Shown here in pieces: positions 51,755 through 60,295 of a stretch of DNA of 64,000 bases. Within the stretch, counting starts at the first letter, position 1; every line of letters starts with the position of its first letter. The notes under the pieces were generated by a model. That model worked only from the letters and a program-made list of their open reading frames with translations, searched no databases and was not told where the DNA came from. The translations under genes were made by a program, and so were the position numbers. Source of the stretch: Paraburkholderia bannensis (GTDB lineage: Bacteria; Pseudomonadota; Gammaproteobacteria; Burkholderiales; Burkholderiaceae); NCBI RefSeq assembly GCF_014200455.1, contig NZ_JACHBW010000019.1, positions 62,001 through 126,000 of the forward strand, read 5' to 3'.

Positions 51755-54166
51755 TTAAAACACGTAACGCGCACGCAGATAATAAAAGCCGCCGTCGATG
51801 CCTATGGGCGATGTCGTCGTGTCGTACACCGCGCCCGCGTACTGCGCCGCGACCGGCATTTTGGTGGGATAGGCATTGAACAGATTGCGCGCGCCCACCG
51901 CCACGTTGAAATGCTTCGTGACGCTGTAGCGCGCCTCGATATCGGTGGTGTATTCGGCCTTGCTGGTGAACGGAATAAAGACCGTCACCGATCCCGCATT
52001 CGGTCCCGTGCGATACGACTCCTGCGCGGACGTGCTGCCATAGCGCGTTTCATGCAGCGAAAGCCCCCATTTGCCGTAATTCCACACGCCGCCCAGAATG
52101 ATCTTGTTCTTGGGCGTGCCGGTCGTCAGATACGCGATCTGTTGCGCGTTCAGCAGCGGCTTGCCATTCGCTCCTGCCGCCAGTCGCGTGAGCGAGGTGG
52201 TGTTGAAGTTGATGCCCAGATCCCAGTCGATGCTGCCGTAGCGGCCCAGATACGTGCGATACGTGGCGGCCAGATCGAGGCCGCGCGTGCGCGTGTTCGC
52301 GCCGTTGGTGAAATAGCTCGCGGATATCGCCGAAGCGGGAATCCCCAATGGCGTCGAGAATCCCGCCAGCCCGATCGCGCTGATAGCCGCTGCGCCGGTT
52401 TGCGATCCGCCTTCGACAATACGGTCGCGAATATCGATCTGATACGCGTCGATCGTTACGTTGAGATCGCGCGCGGGCGTCAGCACGAGGCCGATGTTAT
52501 AGCTGGTCGATTTTTCCGGCTTGAGCGCCTGTGCGCCCAGCGCCCGCGCCGCAGCCGAATTGGCGGCCAGCAAGGCGAACGCCGAGGTGGGCGTCGGGCT
52601 GATCGTCGTATAGTATTCCTGAGCAAGTGAAGGGGCGCGAAAGCCGGTGCTGACGCTGCCTCGCAAGGCGATCCACGGCGTGAAATCGTAGCGCGTGGCG
52701 ATCTTGCCGTTGGTCGTGTCGCCCACGTCGCTGTAGTGCTCGAAGCGGCCCGCCAGATCGATGCGCCATTTGCGCGTGATATTCGTCGACAGATCGATAT
52801 AGGTGGCCAGCACGTTGCGCGTGTTGTTGCTCTCGCTCGCGGGCGGCAGGCCCACCAGCGCGGGCGTGCCGCCATACAGGTACGAATCCGGCTCGCCCGC
52901 GCCCACCGTATAGCCTTCGATGCGATGCTCCACACCCACCGAAACATTCAACGGCGCCGGCAGAAAGCCCAGATTGAACGGCCGTGTGAGATCGAGGTTA
53001 TTGGTCCATTGCGTGTCCGCCTGGCGGCCGATATAGAATTTGGTGGGTGTCTGGCCCGTGGCCTTGTAAAGCCCGACATTCGCCGACGACGCCTGACTGA
53101 AATTGGCGTTGTCGCCGCCATAGGTCGAGCTCAGATCCCATTTCCAGCCCAGCAGATTGTCGCCTTTCGCGCCGAGCGTCACGGAGAAGTCGTTTTCGCT
53201 CAGCAGATCCTGCGGCACGAAGCCGTTCGGATACACCGCGGGCAGCACGCTCGCGCCGCGCACGGTCTGATAGCTGGCCGCGTCGCGATGCGCGTAGGTG
53301 CCGAAGCCGTAGAGCTGCACGCTATCGTTAAGAAAATAGCCCGCATTGAATCCCACGACCTGCCGCGTGCTGGACGGATCGCCGATATATTTGTTGCTGG
53401 CCTCGCCCGCCAGCGCGCCCGTATGCGCATACTGCTCGGTGCGATTGCTGTGATTCTCGCGCGAGACTTCGGCGCTCAGATTCAGGAAGCCGCCGGGCCC
53501 CAGCGCGAAACCATAATTCGCCGACGTGCTCTGGCGCAGGCCGTCGCCCTGATACGTCTGCCCGGTGAGGCTTTCGACGTAGCCGCCTTGAGTATCGGAT
53601 TTCAGAATGATATTGATGACCCCGGCGATGGCGTCGGAACCGTATTGCGCCGCTGCGCCGTCACGCAGGATTTCCACGTGATCGACGGCGCTCACCGGAA
53701 TCAGGTCGATATCCACGCCAGTCGCGCCTTGCTGCGGCCCGGGGTTGAGCGAGATCGTCGCGGTCGAATGCCGGCGCTTGCCGTTGACGAGCACCAGCAC
53801 CTGATCCGGCGTGAGGCCGTGCAGCGTGAGCGTATCGACGAGCGCGGCCTGCGCGCCGCCCATCGCCTGACGCTGGATCGCGGGCGAAAGCGACACCAGC
53901 GCATCGCGCAGATCGGTCTGGCCCGTGCTCTGCAATTGCGCGGCCGTAATCACGTCCACCGGCGTGAGACTGCGCGTGGCCTTCGTGGCCGTGCGCGTAC
54001 CCGTCACCACCACGCGGTCCTGCACCTGCACAGCCTGCTTCGACGAGCTTGCGTCCGTCTGTGCAGCGTCACTCGCGTTGCTGACGTTTGTGCTTTGCGC
54101 CTGTGCCGCCCCTGTCCATGCCACTGCGGCGATGGCTATCGACATCGCCCGATACGGTGTTCTCAT
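51755..54166 (-). CDS. TonB-dependent outer-membrane receptor
   Basis: The ~803-residue protein has a signal peptide (MSIAIAAVAWTGAAQAQ), an N-terminal plug (VVVTGTRTATKATRSLTPVDVITAAQLQSTGQTDLRDAL..., VEILRDGAAAQYGSDAIAGVINIILK) and a 22-strand barrel ending in the typical aromatic FYYLRARYVF. Such receptors import siderophores, cobalamin or other scarce ligands using TonB energy. The DRVVVTG segment is a TonB-box candidate. No cognate ABC or biosynthesis genes adjoin it, so the ligand is unknown. ATG 54164-54166 is used. Confidence 0.93.
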   Translation of the reverse strand: MRTPYRAMSIAIAAVAWTGAAQAQSTNVSNASDAAQTDASSSKQAVQVQDRVVVTGTRTATKATRSLTPVDVITAAQLQSTGQTDLRDALVSLSPAIQRQAMGGAQAALVDTLTLHGLTPDQVLVLVNGKRRHSTATISLNPGPQQGATGVDIDLIPVSAVDHVEILRDGAAAQYGSDAIAGVINIILKSDTQGGYVESLTGQTYQGDGLRQSTSANYGFALGPGGFLNLSAEVSRENHSNRTEQYAHTGALAGEASNKYIGDPSSTRQVVGFNAGYFLNDSVQLYGFGTYAHRDAASYQTVRGASVLPAVYPNGFVPQDLLSENDFSVTLGAKGDNLLGWKWDLSSTYGGDNANFSQASSANVGLYKATGQTPTKFYIGRQADTQWTNNLDLTRPFNLGFLPAPLNVSVGVEHRIEGYTVGAGEPDSYLYGGTPALVGLPPASESNNTRNVLATYIDLSTNITRKWRIDLAGRFEHYSDVGDTTNGKIATRYDFTPWIALRGSVSTGFRAPSLAQEYYTTISPTPTSAFALLAANSAAARALGAQALKPEKSTSYNIGLVLTPARDLNVTIDAYQIDIRDRIVEGGSQTGAAAISAIGLAGFSTPLGIPASAISASYFTNGANTRTRGLDLAATYRTYLGRYGSIDWDLGINFNTTSLTRLAAGANGKPLLNAQQIAYLTTGTPKNKIILGGVWNYGKWGLSLHETRYGSTSAQESYRTGPNAGSVTVFIPFTSKAEYTTDIEARYSVTKHFNVAVGARNLFNAYPTKMPVAAQYAGAVYDTTTSPIGIDGGFYYLRARYVF

Positions 54167-54518
54167 TGATGCCCCGACCCGAAGATTAGTAAGAGATGCT
54201 TCGCTATCTGGAATATGCAATAGCGCGCCATCTTGTCTGGGCCAGGGCCGACGCTTCAACTAATTAATTCTGCGAAATTCATGATTAAAGAGCGGGAAAG
54301 CGTCGATGCGGTTTGCGTAAAGACTTGTTGATTCGATCAAGCGGGTGCAGCGGCATGGAAACCGTCCGCGATACTGGCGACAGGCGACGTCATGCTTGCG
54401 GATTCGCTGCCGCTTTCGATGCCTGGTGCAATTGATTTCGTCTAATGAAAGGCTTTAAAGCCCGCTTAATGCGGGCTTTAAAGGGTGCTCGCCGAGGGCG
54501 TTGCAGGCTGCGTGAAGA
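54167..54518. other. Intergenic region upstream of the TonB receptor gene
   Basis: No gene is supported. It contains the receptor's promoter region and, at its far end, the terminator of the regulator gene (54454-54482). AT content rises around 54255-54320. No Fur-box-like 19-bp repeat was recognised by eye. Confidence 0.45.
54454..54482 (-). terminator. Terminator after the winged-helix/ATPase regulator
   Basis: TTTAAAGCCCGC (54454-54465) and GCGGGCTTTAAA (54471-54482) form a perfect 12-bp stem with a 5-nt loop, and T/A-rich ends serve both strands. It is 36 bp beyond the regulator stop codon. Confidence 0.75.
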
Positions 54519-57434
54519 CTAGTCGATGGTTTGATCGAGCGACGGTAGCAGGCTCGCAAGACGCTGCGCCTCAGGCAGGCCCTGCTGATCGACGAATGGC
54601 GCGAACGGCGTCAGCAATGCAACCGCTTCGCGTACCAAGCCGTCCTGCGCCAGCGACTGCGCAAGGTCGAGCGCCGCACGCAGCGCCAGCAAACCTGCGC
54701 CCTGCTCGTGCGCAAGCTCCATCGCTTCTTTCAAGGTGCGCCGTCCTGCATCGATATGACGCGATGCACCTGCCCCAGCCCCAGCCCATTTCCCATGCCG
54801 TTGCGCACGCAACAATTCGGTCACGCCGCGCACGCGCAACAATTCCGCTGCGAAACAGCTATCGCCGTGCGCTGCGCCATGCCGCAGCGCGGCTTCGAGC
54901 ATGTTGAGCGCGTCGTCGACACGGCCCGCGTTCGCCAGCGCCTGCGCACAGACGGTCTCCAGCGGCACAACCAGACGCCGGAAATCGCGCGAAGCCAGCT
55001 GCGCGAGCCCTGCTTCAAGACGTGCGAGACCTCGTTCCGCGCTGCCGGTTTGCAGATCGAGTTGCCCTGCAAGACATTCGCCGTACGCCTGCCAGCCTTC
55101 GAAGCGATGCAGCGCCGCCTGTGAGCGCAGCAGCGTCAGATGGCGTTGCGCCTCAGCAAGATTGCCGCACGCGAGATGCAGCGGCACGACCACCACGGCC
55201 AGCAGGTGGCAAAGCGTCGGCTCCAGCATGTCGGCGCGCACATGGTTGAGGGCGCGCTGGCTCAGTTGCAGCGCGCGTGCGGCGTCGCCTTCGAGCCAGG
55301 CAATACGCGCAAGCGTGCCGGTGCCGAAGATGCGCGGATCGACGGACAGGTCGTTCTCCTCACGCTGGGGCGGCCCGTTCGTGCACAGGCGGTCGAGCTC
55401 GGCCAGCGCGCCTTCGAGCCGCTCGCGCGCCTGCCCCAGTTCGCCGAGGCAATGCAACGACGCCGCCAGCATCGCGCTCGCACAGAGCTTCTGCCACGCC
55501 GTGCCGCGGCGCGCGGCGCAGACTTCCAGGCGGGTGGCAAAGCGCAGGGAGGCGTATATCTCCCCCGCGTTCATCGACGCGTTCCAGAGGCCCCAGAGCG
55601 CGCGCGCGGCAAACGCATCGTCGCCGCGAGTCTCGGCGCGTGCGAGCACTTCGCGCCAGTGCCGCGCGGCGTCGGCGGGCGCGCCGCCGGTCAGCAGCAG
55701 GGTCGCCGCAAAGGCCGCGCGCACGCGCATGGCGCACACCGGATCGACCTTTGCTGCGGCATCGGCCGGCAAGCCGTCGAGCGCGGCGAGCGCGCGCGCA
55801 GCGCGTTCGTGGCACTCGTGCACGAGTCCGGCGTCGAGCAGCGTGCCCACGAGCGATCCGGCCAGCGCCACGCCCAGCACCGCATCGCCTTCGGGCGAGA
55901 ACGCCCAGTCCCATGCGCGCCGCGCATCGTCGAGCGAAGGCCGGGCGCGCGCGTGCAAATGATCGTGCGTGCGCGACGGCGCGAGCACGGCGCAATCTTC
56001 GATATGCGATTGCAGATAGCGAAGATGACGCTCGCCCACGCGACGCAACGCGCCTTCTTCGCGCAGCTTGCTCATCGCATAGGCGCGCGTGGATTCGGTA
56101 AGCCGGTACGACGCGATCGCGCCGCGAAACTCCACCGCCAGCAAAGACTTGGCGACCAGTTCGCCGAGCGAAGCGATCACCGCGGCAACCGGATCGTCCG
56201 GTTCGGCGGCCACCGCGCAGACCGCTTCGAAGGTGAACGCGCCCGCGAAGAACGCGAGATTGCGCAACAGCGCGCGCGCGTTGGCGTCCAGCAGCGCATA
56301 GCTCCAGTCGAAGGTGGCGCGCAAGGTTTGCTGGCGTGGGGAGGCGTCGCGCGGGCCGCCGCTGAGCAGGTCGAGCCGCTCGTCCATGCTGTGATGCAGG
56401 CGCGCCGCCACGCCCTCGATGCCGAGCGTAGCCACGCGCGCCGCCGCCAGTTCGATGGCGAGTGGCAGCCCATCGAGGCGACGGCAGATATCGGCCACGA
56501 GGCGCACGCTCGCCGCGTCGTTGCCACAGGCGGGCGCATGGCTGCGCGCGCGTTGCAGGAACAGCGCGACCGCGCCGTGAGCGAGCATCGTTGCCACGCT
56601 TGCGCCTTCGGGCGGCACGGCGAGTGGCTCCACGCGAAACAGCGTTTCGGCGCGGATTGCCAGCGGCTCGCGGCTCGTCACCAGCACGCGCAGCGCCGCG
56701 CAGCTCGCGAGCGTTTCCACCAGCGCGGCTGCAATGTCGATCACGTGTTCGGCGTTATCGAGCACCAGCAGCGCGCCGTGAGCGGGCAAGACTTCGCGGA
56801 TCGCCAGCAGCAGACGCGCCTCGCTGCCCATCGCCTGCGGACCAATCTGCCACGCGAGCGCCAGCGCCGCCAGCACCGCTTCGCGCGTTTGCGCAGAAGC
56901 CAGTTCGACGAAGCGCACGCTGCGCGCGCTCGACTCGCCTGCCGCATGCGCCACACGCACCGCGAGCGCCGTTTTGCCGACTCCGCCCGAACCCACCAGG
57001 GTCAGCACCGGTACGTCCTCAAGCTGCGCGAGGATGCGCGCGACTTCGTCGTCGCGGCCGATCAGCGGCGTGGTGTAGATGGGCAGATGCGCGCTCAGGC
57101 GCGGCTCGCCCTGCGCATTCTGCTCGCTGAAGGCCGCCGGATCGCCCACGCGTTTGACGAGCAGATAGCCGCGCCCCGTGACAGTCTTGATGAGTTCGCG
57201 ATCCTCGCCCAGCGCCTTGCGCAGCGCGGCGATATGCACCTGCAGGCGGTTCTCTTCGACGACCTGCCGAGGCCAGACCGCATCGATGATGTCCTCCTTG
57301 GCGACGATTGCGCCGTTGGCGCGATACAGCACCTCAAGGATGTCGAAGGCGCGCGAACTGATGCGCAGCACGCGCGAGTCGCGGCGCATCTCGCGTTGCT
57401 CGAAATTGATCCGCAAGGCGCCGATCTTGATCAC
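54519..57434 (-). CDS. Large regulator: OmpR-type winged helix plus ATPase and TPR-like domains
   Basis: The 971-residue protein has an OmpR/PhoB-type DNA-binding domain (residues 1-~95: LRISSRAFDILEVLYRANG..., NRLQVHIAALRKALG, LIKTVTGRGYLL), an AAA/NB-ARC-like ATPase with Walker A GSGGVGKTAL (148-157) and Walker B ALLVLDNAEHV, and a long alpha-helical repeat tail. This layout matches CadC/AfsR-like STAND regulators that oligomerise on signal binding. It lies alone, between the TonB receptor and the FAD oxidase gene, both on the same strand. The signal is unknown; the tail may sense a small molecule or protein. Confidence 0.9.
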   Translation of the reverse strand: MIKIGALRINFEQREMRRDSRVLRISSRAFDILEVLYRANGAIVAKEDIIDAVWPRQVVEENRLQVHIAALRKALGEDRELIKTVTGRGYLLVKRVGDPAAFSEQNAQGEPRLSAHLPIYTTPLIGRDDEVARILAQLEDVPVLTLVGSGGVGKTALAVRVAHAAGESSARSVRFVELASAQTREAVLAALALAWQIGPQAMGSEARLLLAIREVLPAHGALLVLDNAEHVIDIAAALVETLASCAALRVLVTSREPLAIRAETLFRVEPLAVPPEGASVATMLAHGAVALFLQRARSHAPACGNDAASVRLVADICRRLDGLPLAIELAAARVATLGIEGVAARLHHSMDERLDLLSGGPRDASPRQQTLRATFDWSYALLDANARALLRNLAFFAGAFTFEAVCAVAAEPDDPVAAVIASLGELVAKSLLAVEFRGAIASYRLTESTRAYAMSKLREEGALRRVGERHLRYLQSHIEDCAVLAPSRTHDHLHARARPSLDDARRAWDWAFSPEGDAVLGVALAGSLVGTLLDAGLVHECHERAARALAALDGLPADAAAKVDPVCAMRVRAAFAATLLLTGGAPADAARHWREVLARAETRGDDAFAARALWGLWNASMNAGEIYASLRFATRLEVCAARRGTAWQKLCASAMLAASLHCLGELGQARERLEGALAELDRLCTNGPPQREENDLSVDPRIFGTGTLARIAWLEGDAARALQLSQRALNHVRADMLEPTLCHLLAVVVVPLHLACGNLAEAQRHLTLLRSQAALHRFEGWQAYGECLAGQLDLQTGSAERGLARLEAGLAQLASRDFRRLVVPLETVCAQALANAGRVDDALNMLEAALRHGAAHGDSCFAAELLRVRGVTELLRAQRHGKWAGAGAGASRHIDAGRRTLKEAMELAHEQGAGLLALRAALDLAQSLAQDGLVREAVALLTPFAPFVDQQGLPEAQRLASLLPSLDQTID

Positions 57435-57662
57435 TGCCCTCTCCTGGAACCGCCGGGGATGCAGCGCGGGCCTTCAGCCGCGCGCCGGAAAACGCGAGGC
57501 AAGCCTCGCCGCGAAGGATGGCGCGAGCGGATTGTAAGCGATCAATTTGCGTTCGTAACGAATTGAAATACTTCGCGGATCAAATTAGAGGGCGGTATCA
57601 GTCAAGATCGGCATGGATCTGCAAATTCAGGCCGGCGCGGCGATGCAGCCGATGGATGCCGG

Positions 57663-58988
57663 CTACACCTCGGCCCTGCCCGCGGCCTGCTCGCGCCTGA
57701 TCGACCAGATCACGCCCAGATCGCGCAGCGGACGCGGCGGGATATAGCTGGCCGTGCCCTGAACCAGAAAATCGTCGATCAATTCGCTGCGCTCGCCGAG
57801 CGCCAGTTCCGCGATCAGCCGACCCGCCGCGGTGTGACGCACGATGCCCGAGCCGTTGCAACAGGCCGCCGCGTAGACGCGTTCGCTCACCTGGCCGAAC
57901 GCGGGTGCGTGGTTGTGCGAGATGCCGAGCCAGCCCATCCAGAAGTGCTCGATCTCCAGCTCGCCCAGATGAGCGAAGCGCGCCGCCAGCAATTGCGCAT
58001 GCTGGGCGCGCGCGGCGCGGCGGCGCGCCTCGTCGGTGCATAGCGTCGGCGAATATTCGAAGCCCTGCCGAATCAGCAGGCGTTTGTCGGGAGTGAGGCG
58101 CAGCGTCGATCCGGCCACGCCGTGCGCGGGCGTGATGCCCCAGCTTGCCTGCGTGCCAAGTTTCGCCTGCTGCGCGGGCGTGAGCGGCTTCGTGAGGCTC
58201 GCGAACAGCAGCATCGGAATCTGCCGGTTCTTGAACACGCCGAACGACTGCGCGAACGGATTGACCGCAAGGATCAGCTTGCCGAAACGGATGCGGCCGC
58301 GTGCCGTGCGCACATAAGGCGCGCGGCCAGCGGTCTCGATCTCGACCACGGCCGAGTGCTCGTAACGCGACACGCGGGGCGGCAGGCTGTCGGCGAGACC
58401 GCGCACCAGCGCGGCGGGATTCATCAGGCAGGTGCCGGGCGTGTAGATCGCCGAGTGGTAATAGCGCGTGCCCAGGCGCTGCGCGAGCGCGTCGCGTGTG
58501 AGCGTCTCATACGGTTCGCCCCAGGCCTCCAGATTGGCCGCGTAGCTGCCCAGCGCGCTTGCCGCTACGCCCCCGGTCACCGCCGCGTGATAACGGCCGC
58601 GGCGCTCCCAGCCGCAGTCGATGCCGTGCGCCTTGATCTGCTGTTCCAGATCCGCCATCACGAAACGGTTCACGCGGGTCGCGCGGCGGCCTTGTTCCAC
58701 CGATGTCGCCGAATCTCCTGGCACATGGGGCAGGTCGATGGCGAAGCCGGAGTTGCGCCCGGAGGCGTTTTCGCCCACCGCACCGCTATCGACGAGGGCG
58801 ATGGAATCGGCCTGACGTAGTTCGGCCAGCCGCCGCGCAGCCGCGATACCCGCGTAGCCGGAACCGACGATCACCCAGTCGAACGTGTGTTCGCCCTCCA
58901 GCGGCGAGGCGGGCGTGCGCGTGGGCAACAGGGCGCTCCAGCCGTTGGTGCGGTCGTCGGCGGGCAGGCGCTTGATGAGGCGAGGCAT
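57663..58988 (-). CDS. FAD-dependent amine oxidase-like enzyme (DAO family, PuuB type)
   Basis: The ~441-residue enzyme has a Rossmann FAD site (VIVGSGYAGIAAARRL, glycines 42-47), the ALVDSGAVGENASGRNSGF region typical of the gamma-glutamylputrescine oxidase branch of DAO proteins, and a C-terminal HNHAPAFGQVSERVYAAACCNGSGIV. It probably oxidises an amine or amino acid. ATG 58986-58988 (MPRLIKRL) is selected because it gives the family start; upstream in-frame codons cross into the operator region. It is divergent from a TetR gene that likely controls it. Confidence 0.88.
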   Translation of the reverse strand: MPRLIKRLPADDRTNGWSALLPTRTPASPLEGEHTFDWVIVGSGYAGIAAARRLAELRQADSIALVDSGAVGENASGRNSGFAIDLPHVPGDSATSVEQGRRATRVNRFVMADLEQQIKAHGIDCGWERRGRYHAAVTGGVAASALGSYAANLEAWGEPYETLTRDALAQRLGTRYYHSAIYTPGTCLMNPAALVRGLADSLPPRVSRYEHSAVVEIETAGRAPYVRTARGRIRFGKLILAVNPFAQSFGVFKNRQIPMLLFASLTKPLTPAQQAKLGTQASWGITPAHGVAGSTLRLTPDKRLLIRQGFEYSPTLCTDEARRRAARAQHAQLLAARFAHLGELEIEHFWMGWLGISHNHAPAFGQVSERVYAAACCNGSGIVRHTAAGRLIAELALGERSELIDDFLVQGTASYIPPRPLRDLGVIWSIRREQAAGRAEV

Positions 58989-59106
58989 GGCGAATCCAGA
59001 AAGTGCGGTTAAGGCGCCTTGGGGCAGGGTGTGGCGGGCAGTGACGGGGTCGGACCGGTATGTCATGCGGATCGGTCTGATCGTTACGTCATCGGCACTA
59101 TACAAC

Positions 59107-59126
59107 AACAATAATTTATTATTGTT
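59107..59126. promoter_or_regulatory. Inverted-repeat operator between the FAD oxidase and tetR
   Basis: AACAATAA-N4-TTATTGTT is a perfect 8-bp inverted repeat in an AT-rich island between divergent genes; a further half-site TTATTGTT lies at 59193-59200 beside the tetR start. It fits binding by the TetR-type protein encoded at 59206. Confidence 0.7.
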
Positions 59127-59205
59127 AGAACTTTACCTGGCGGTCTTCGTGGACCGCGCGCTAGGGGGCTTGTCAGAAAGCCGCCGTATTCATTATTGTT
59201 TCTGG

Positions 59206-59937
59206 ATGACAGATCACGCGAAAACCCGGACAACGTCCCCGCACCGCGCCCGCAAGCGCGTTCCCCAGATCGAGCGCATCGAAGCCACCCAGCGCAAGAT
59301 CATCGAATCGGCACAACGCCTGCTGCGCGAGGAAGGCTTCAAGAGCGCGACGCTGCAGGCCATCGCGCGGGGCGCCAAGGTCTCGCTGGGCGCGCTCCAG
59401 CATCATTTCGAGAGCCGTGACGCGCTGATGGAGCGGCTCGTCGACGAGGCGCTGGCGCCGTTGGGCGGACGGGACGGCGCGGGCAACGTGTGGCCCGACC
59501 CGGCGTGGCCCCTGCGCGAGCGTGCGCAATTTTTTGTCGAGCGGTCGTGGACGCACATCTATGGCGCGACCAGCTATGTGACGGCGTGGAGCCTGTTCTT
59601 CGGCTGCAAGGCCACGCCGTCGATCTTCAACCGCATCGACACCAAGCGCACCGTCGAGGACGAGCGCTTCTTCGGCATGTTCGTCGATGCATTTCCCGAG
59701 TTGCGCGCGCACCATCCTTATCCAAAGGGCTTTGCGGCTTCGGTATTTGCGACTTTGCGCGGCGCGGGCGTGTTCGAACTGTTCGACATTTCGATCGCCG
59801 ACCGGCACGACGAATTGCAGGCGCTGGTGGAGACCATCGTGCGCGCGTGTCTGCCGGTTGCGCACGAAAGCGCCCTGACGCCGGCGAAAAAATCCTCACC
59901 ATCACGCACGCGTCGCAAGAGCAGCGCTGCCGCCTGA
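59206..59937 (+). CDS. TetR family transcriptional regulator
   Basis: The 243-residue regulator has an N-terminal TetR helix-turn-helix (QRKIIESAQRLLREEGFKSATLQAIARGAKVSLGALQHHFESRDALMERLV, residues 28-78) and a C-terminal ligand domain. It probably represses the divergent FAD oxidase and itself through the repeat at 59107-59126. ATG 59206 is preferred; the frame is open upstream but crosses the operator. The C-terminus is basic and disordered. Confidence 0.93.
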   Translation: MTDHAKTRTTSPHRARKRVPQIERIEATQRKIIESAQRLLREEGFKSATLQAIARGAKVSLGALQHHFESRDALMERLVDEALAPLGGRDGAGNVWPDPAWPLRERAQFFVERSWTHIYGATSYVTAWSLFFGCKATPSIFNRIDTKRTVEDERFFGMFVDAFPELRAHHPYPKGFAASVFATLRGAGVFELFDISIADRHDELQALVETIVRACLPVAHESALTPAKKSSPSRTRRKSSAAA

Positions 59938-60295
59938 TCGCTCTCCCTGCACTGAATCTGCATAAATAGCGCGATTTAAGTCTTTGACGAAACGCAATCG
60001 TTATTCACGGCGCGAAGCGTTTCGCTTGAGGCTGTAATAACGCTTTCCGCGCGTCGTTCCGCGCCCCGCTTCCAGGCTCAAAAATAAAGATTTCTATATC
60101 AACGGCTTACGGCGGGACGTGAATCCAGGACGCACGTCCGCCTTGTTTCGCCATCAGAAAAGTCTGATTCTCGCGGCTCCTCTCCCCTGATTGACAAGCC
60201 TGGAAGCGATTCCAATAATCGCCCCCGTTCGCCTGGCGATATTCAATCGCCGTACTCAACGGCGTCCGCGAAAAAATATTTAATCAGGAGACCAG
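59938..60295. other. Intergenic region with the promoter of the peptide ABC operon
   Basis: No gene is supported. A near-consensus sigma70 promoter lies at 60191-60219. Upstream DNA (60000-60180) is featureless apart from short A/T tracts. Confidence 0.5.
60191..60219 (+). promoter_or_regulatory. Sigma70 promoter with an operator in its spacer
   Basis: TTGACA (60191-60196), a 17-nt spacer and AATAAT (60214-60219) form a near-consensus sigma70 promoter 76 bp before the binding-protein gene. TGGAA-N4-TTCCA (60201-60214) fills the spacer and overlaps the -10 edge, an ideal spot for a repressor. Confidence 0.65.

Noticed and set aside
55140..57566. 808-codon open frame antisense to the winged-helix/ATPase regulator
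   Set aside because: The sense strand has unmistakable HTH and Walker motifs. The antisense product is Arg/Ala/His low complexity, a codon-bias shadow.
60041..60160. Possible tRNA or small RNA before the peptide ABC operon
   Set aside because: No cloverleaf, no TTCGA arm and no conserved box; only scattered short repeats.
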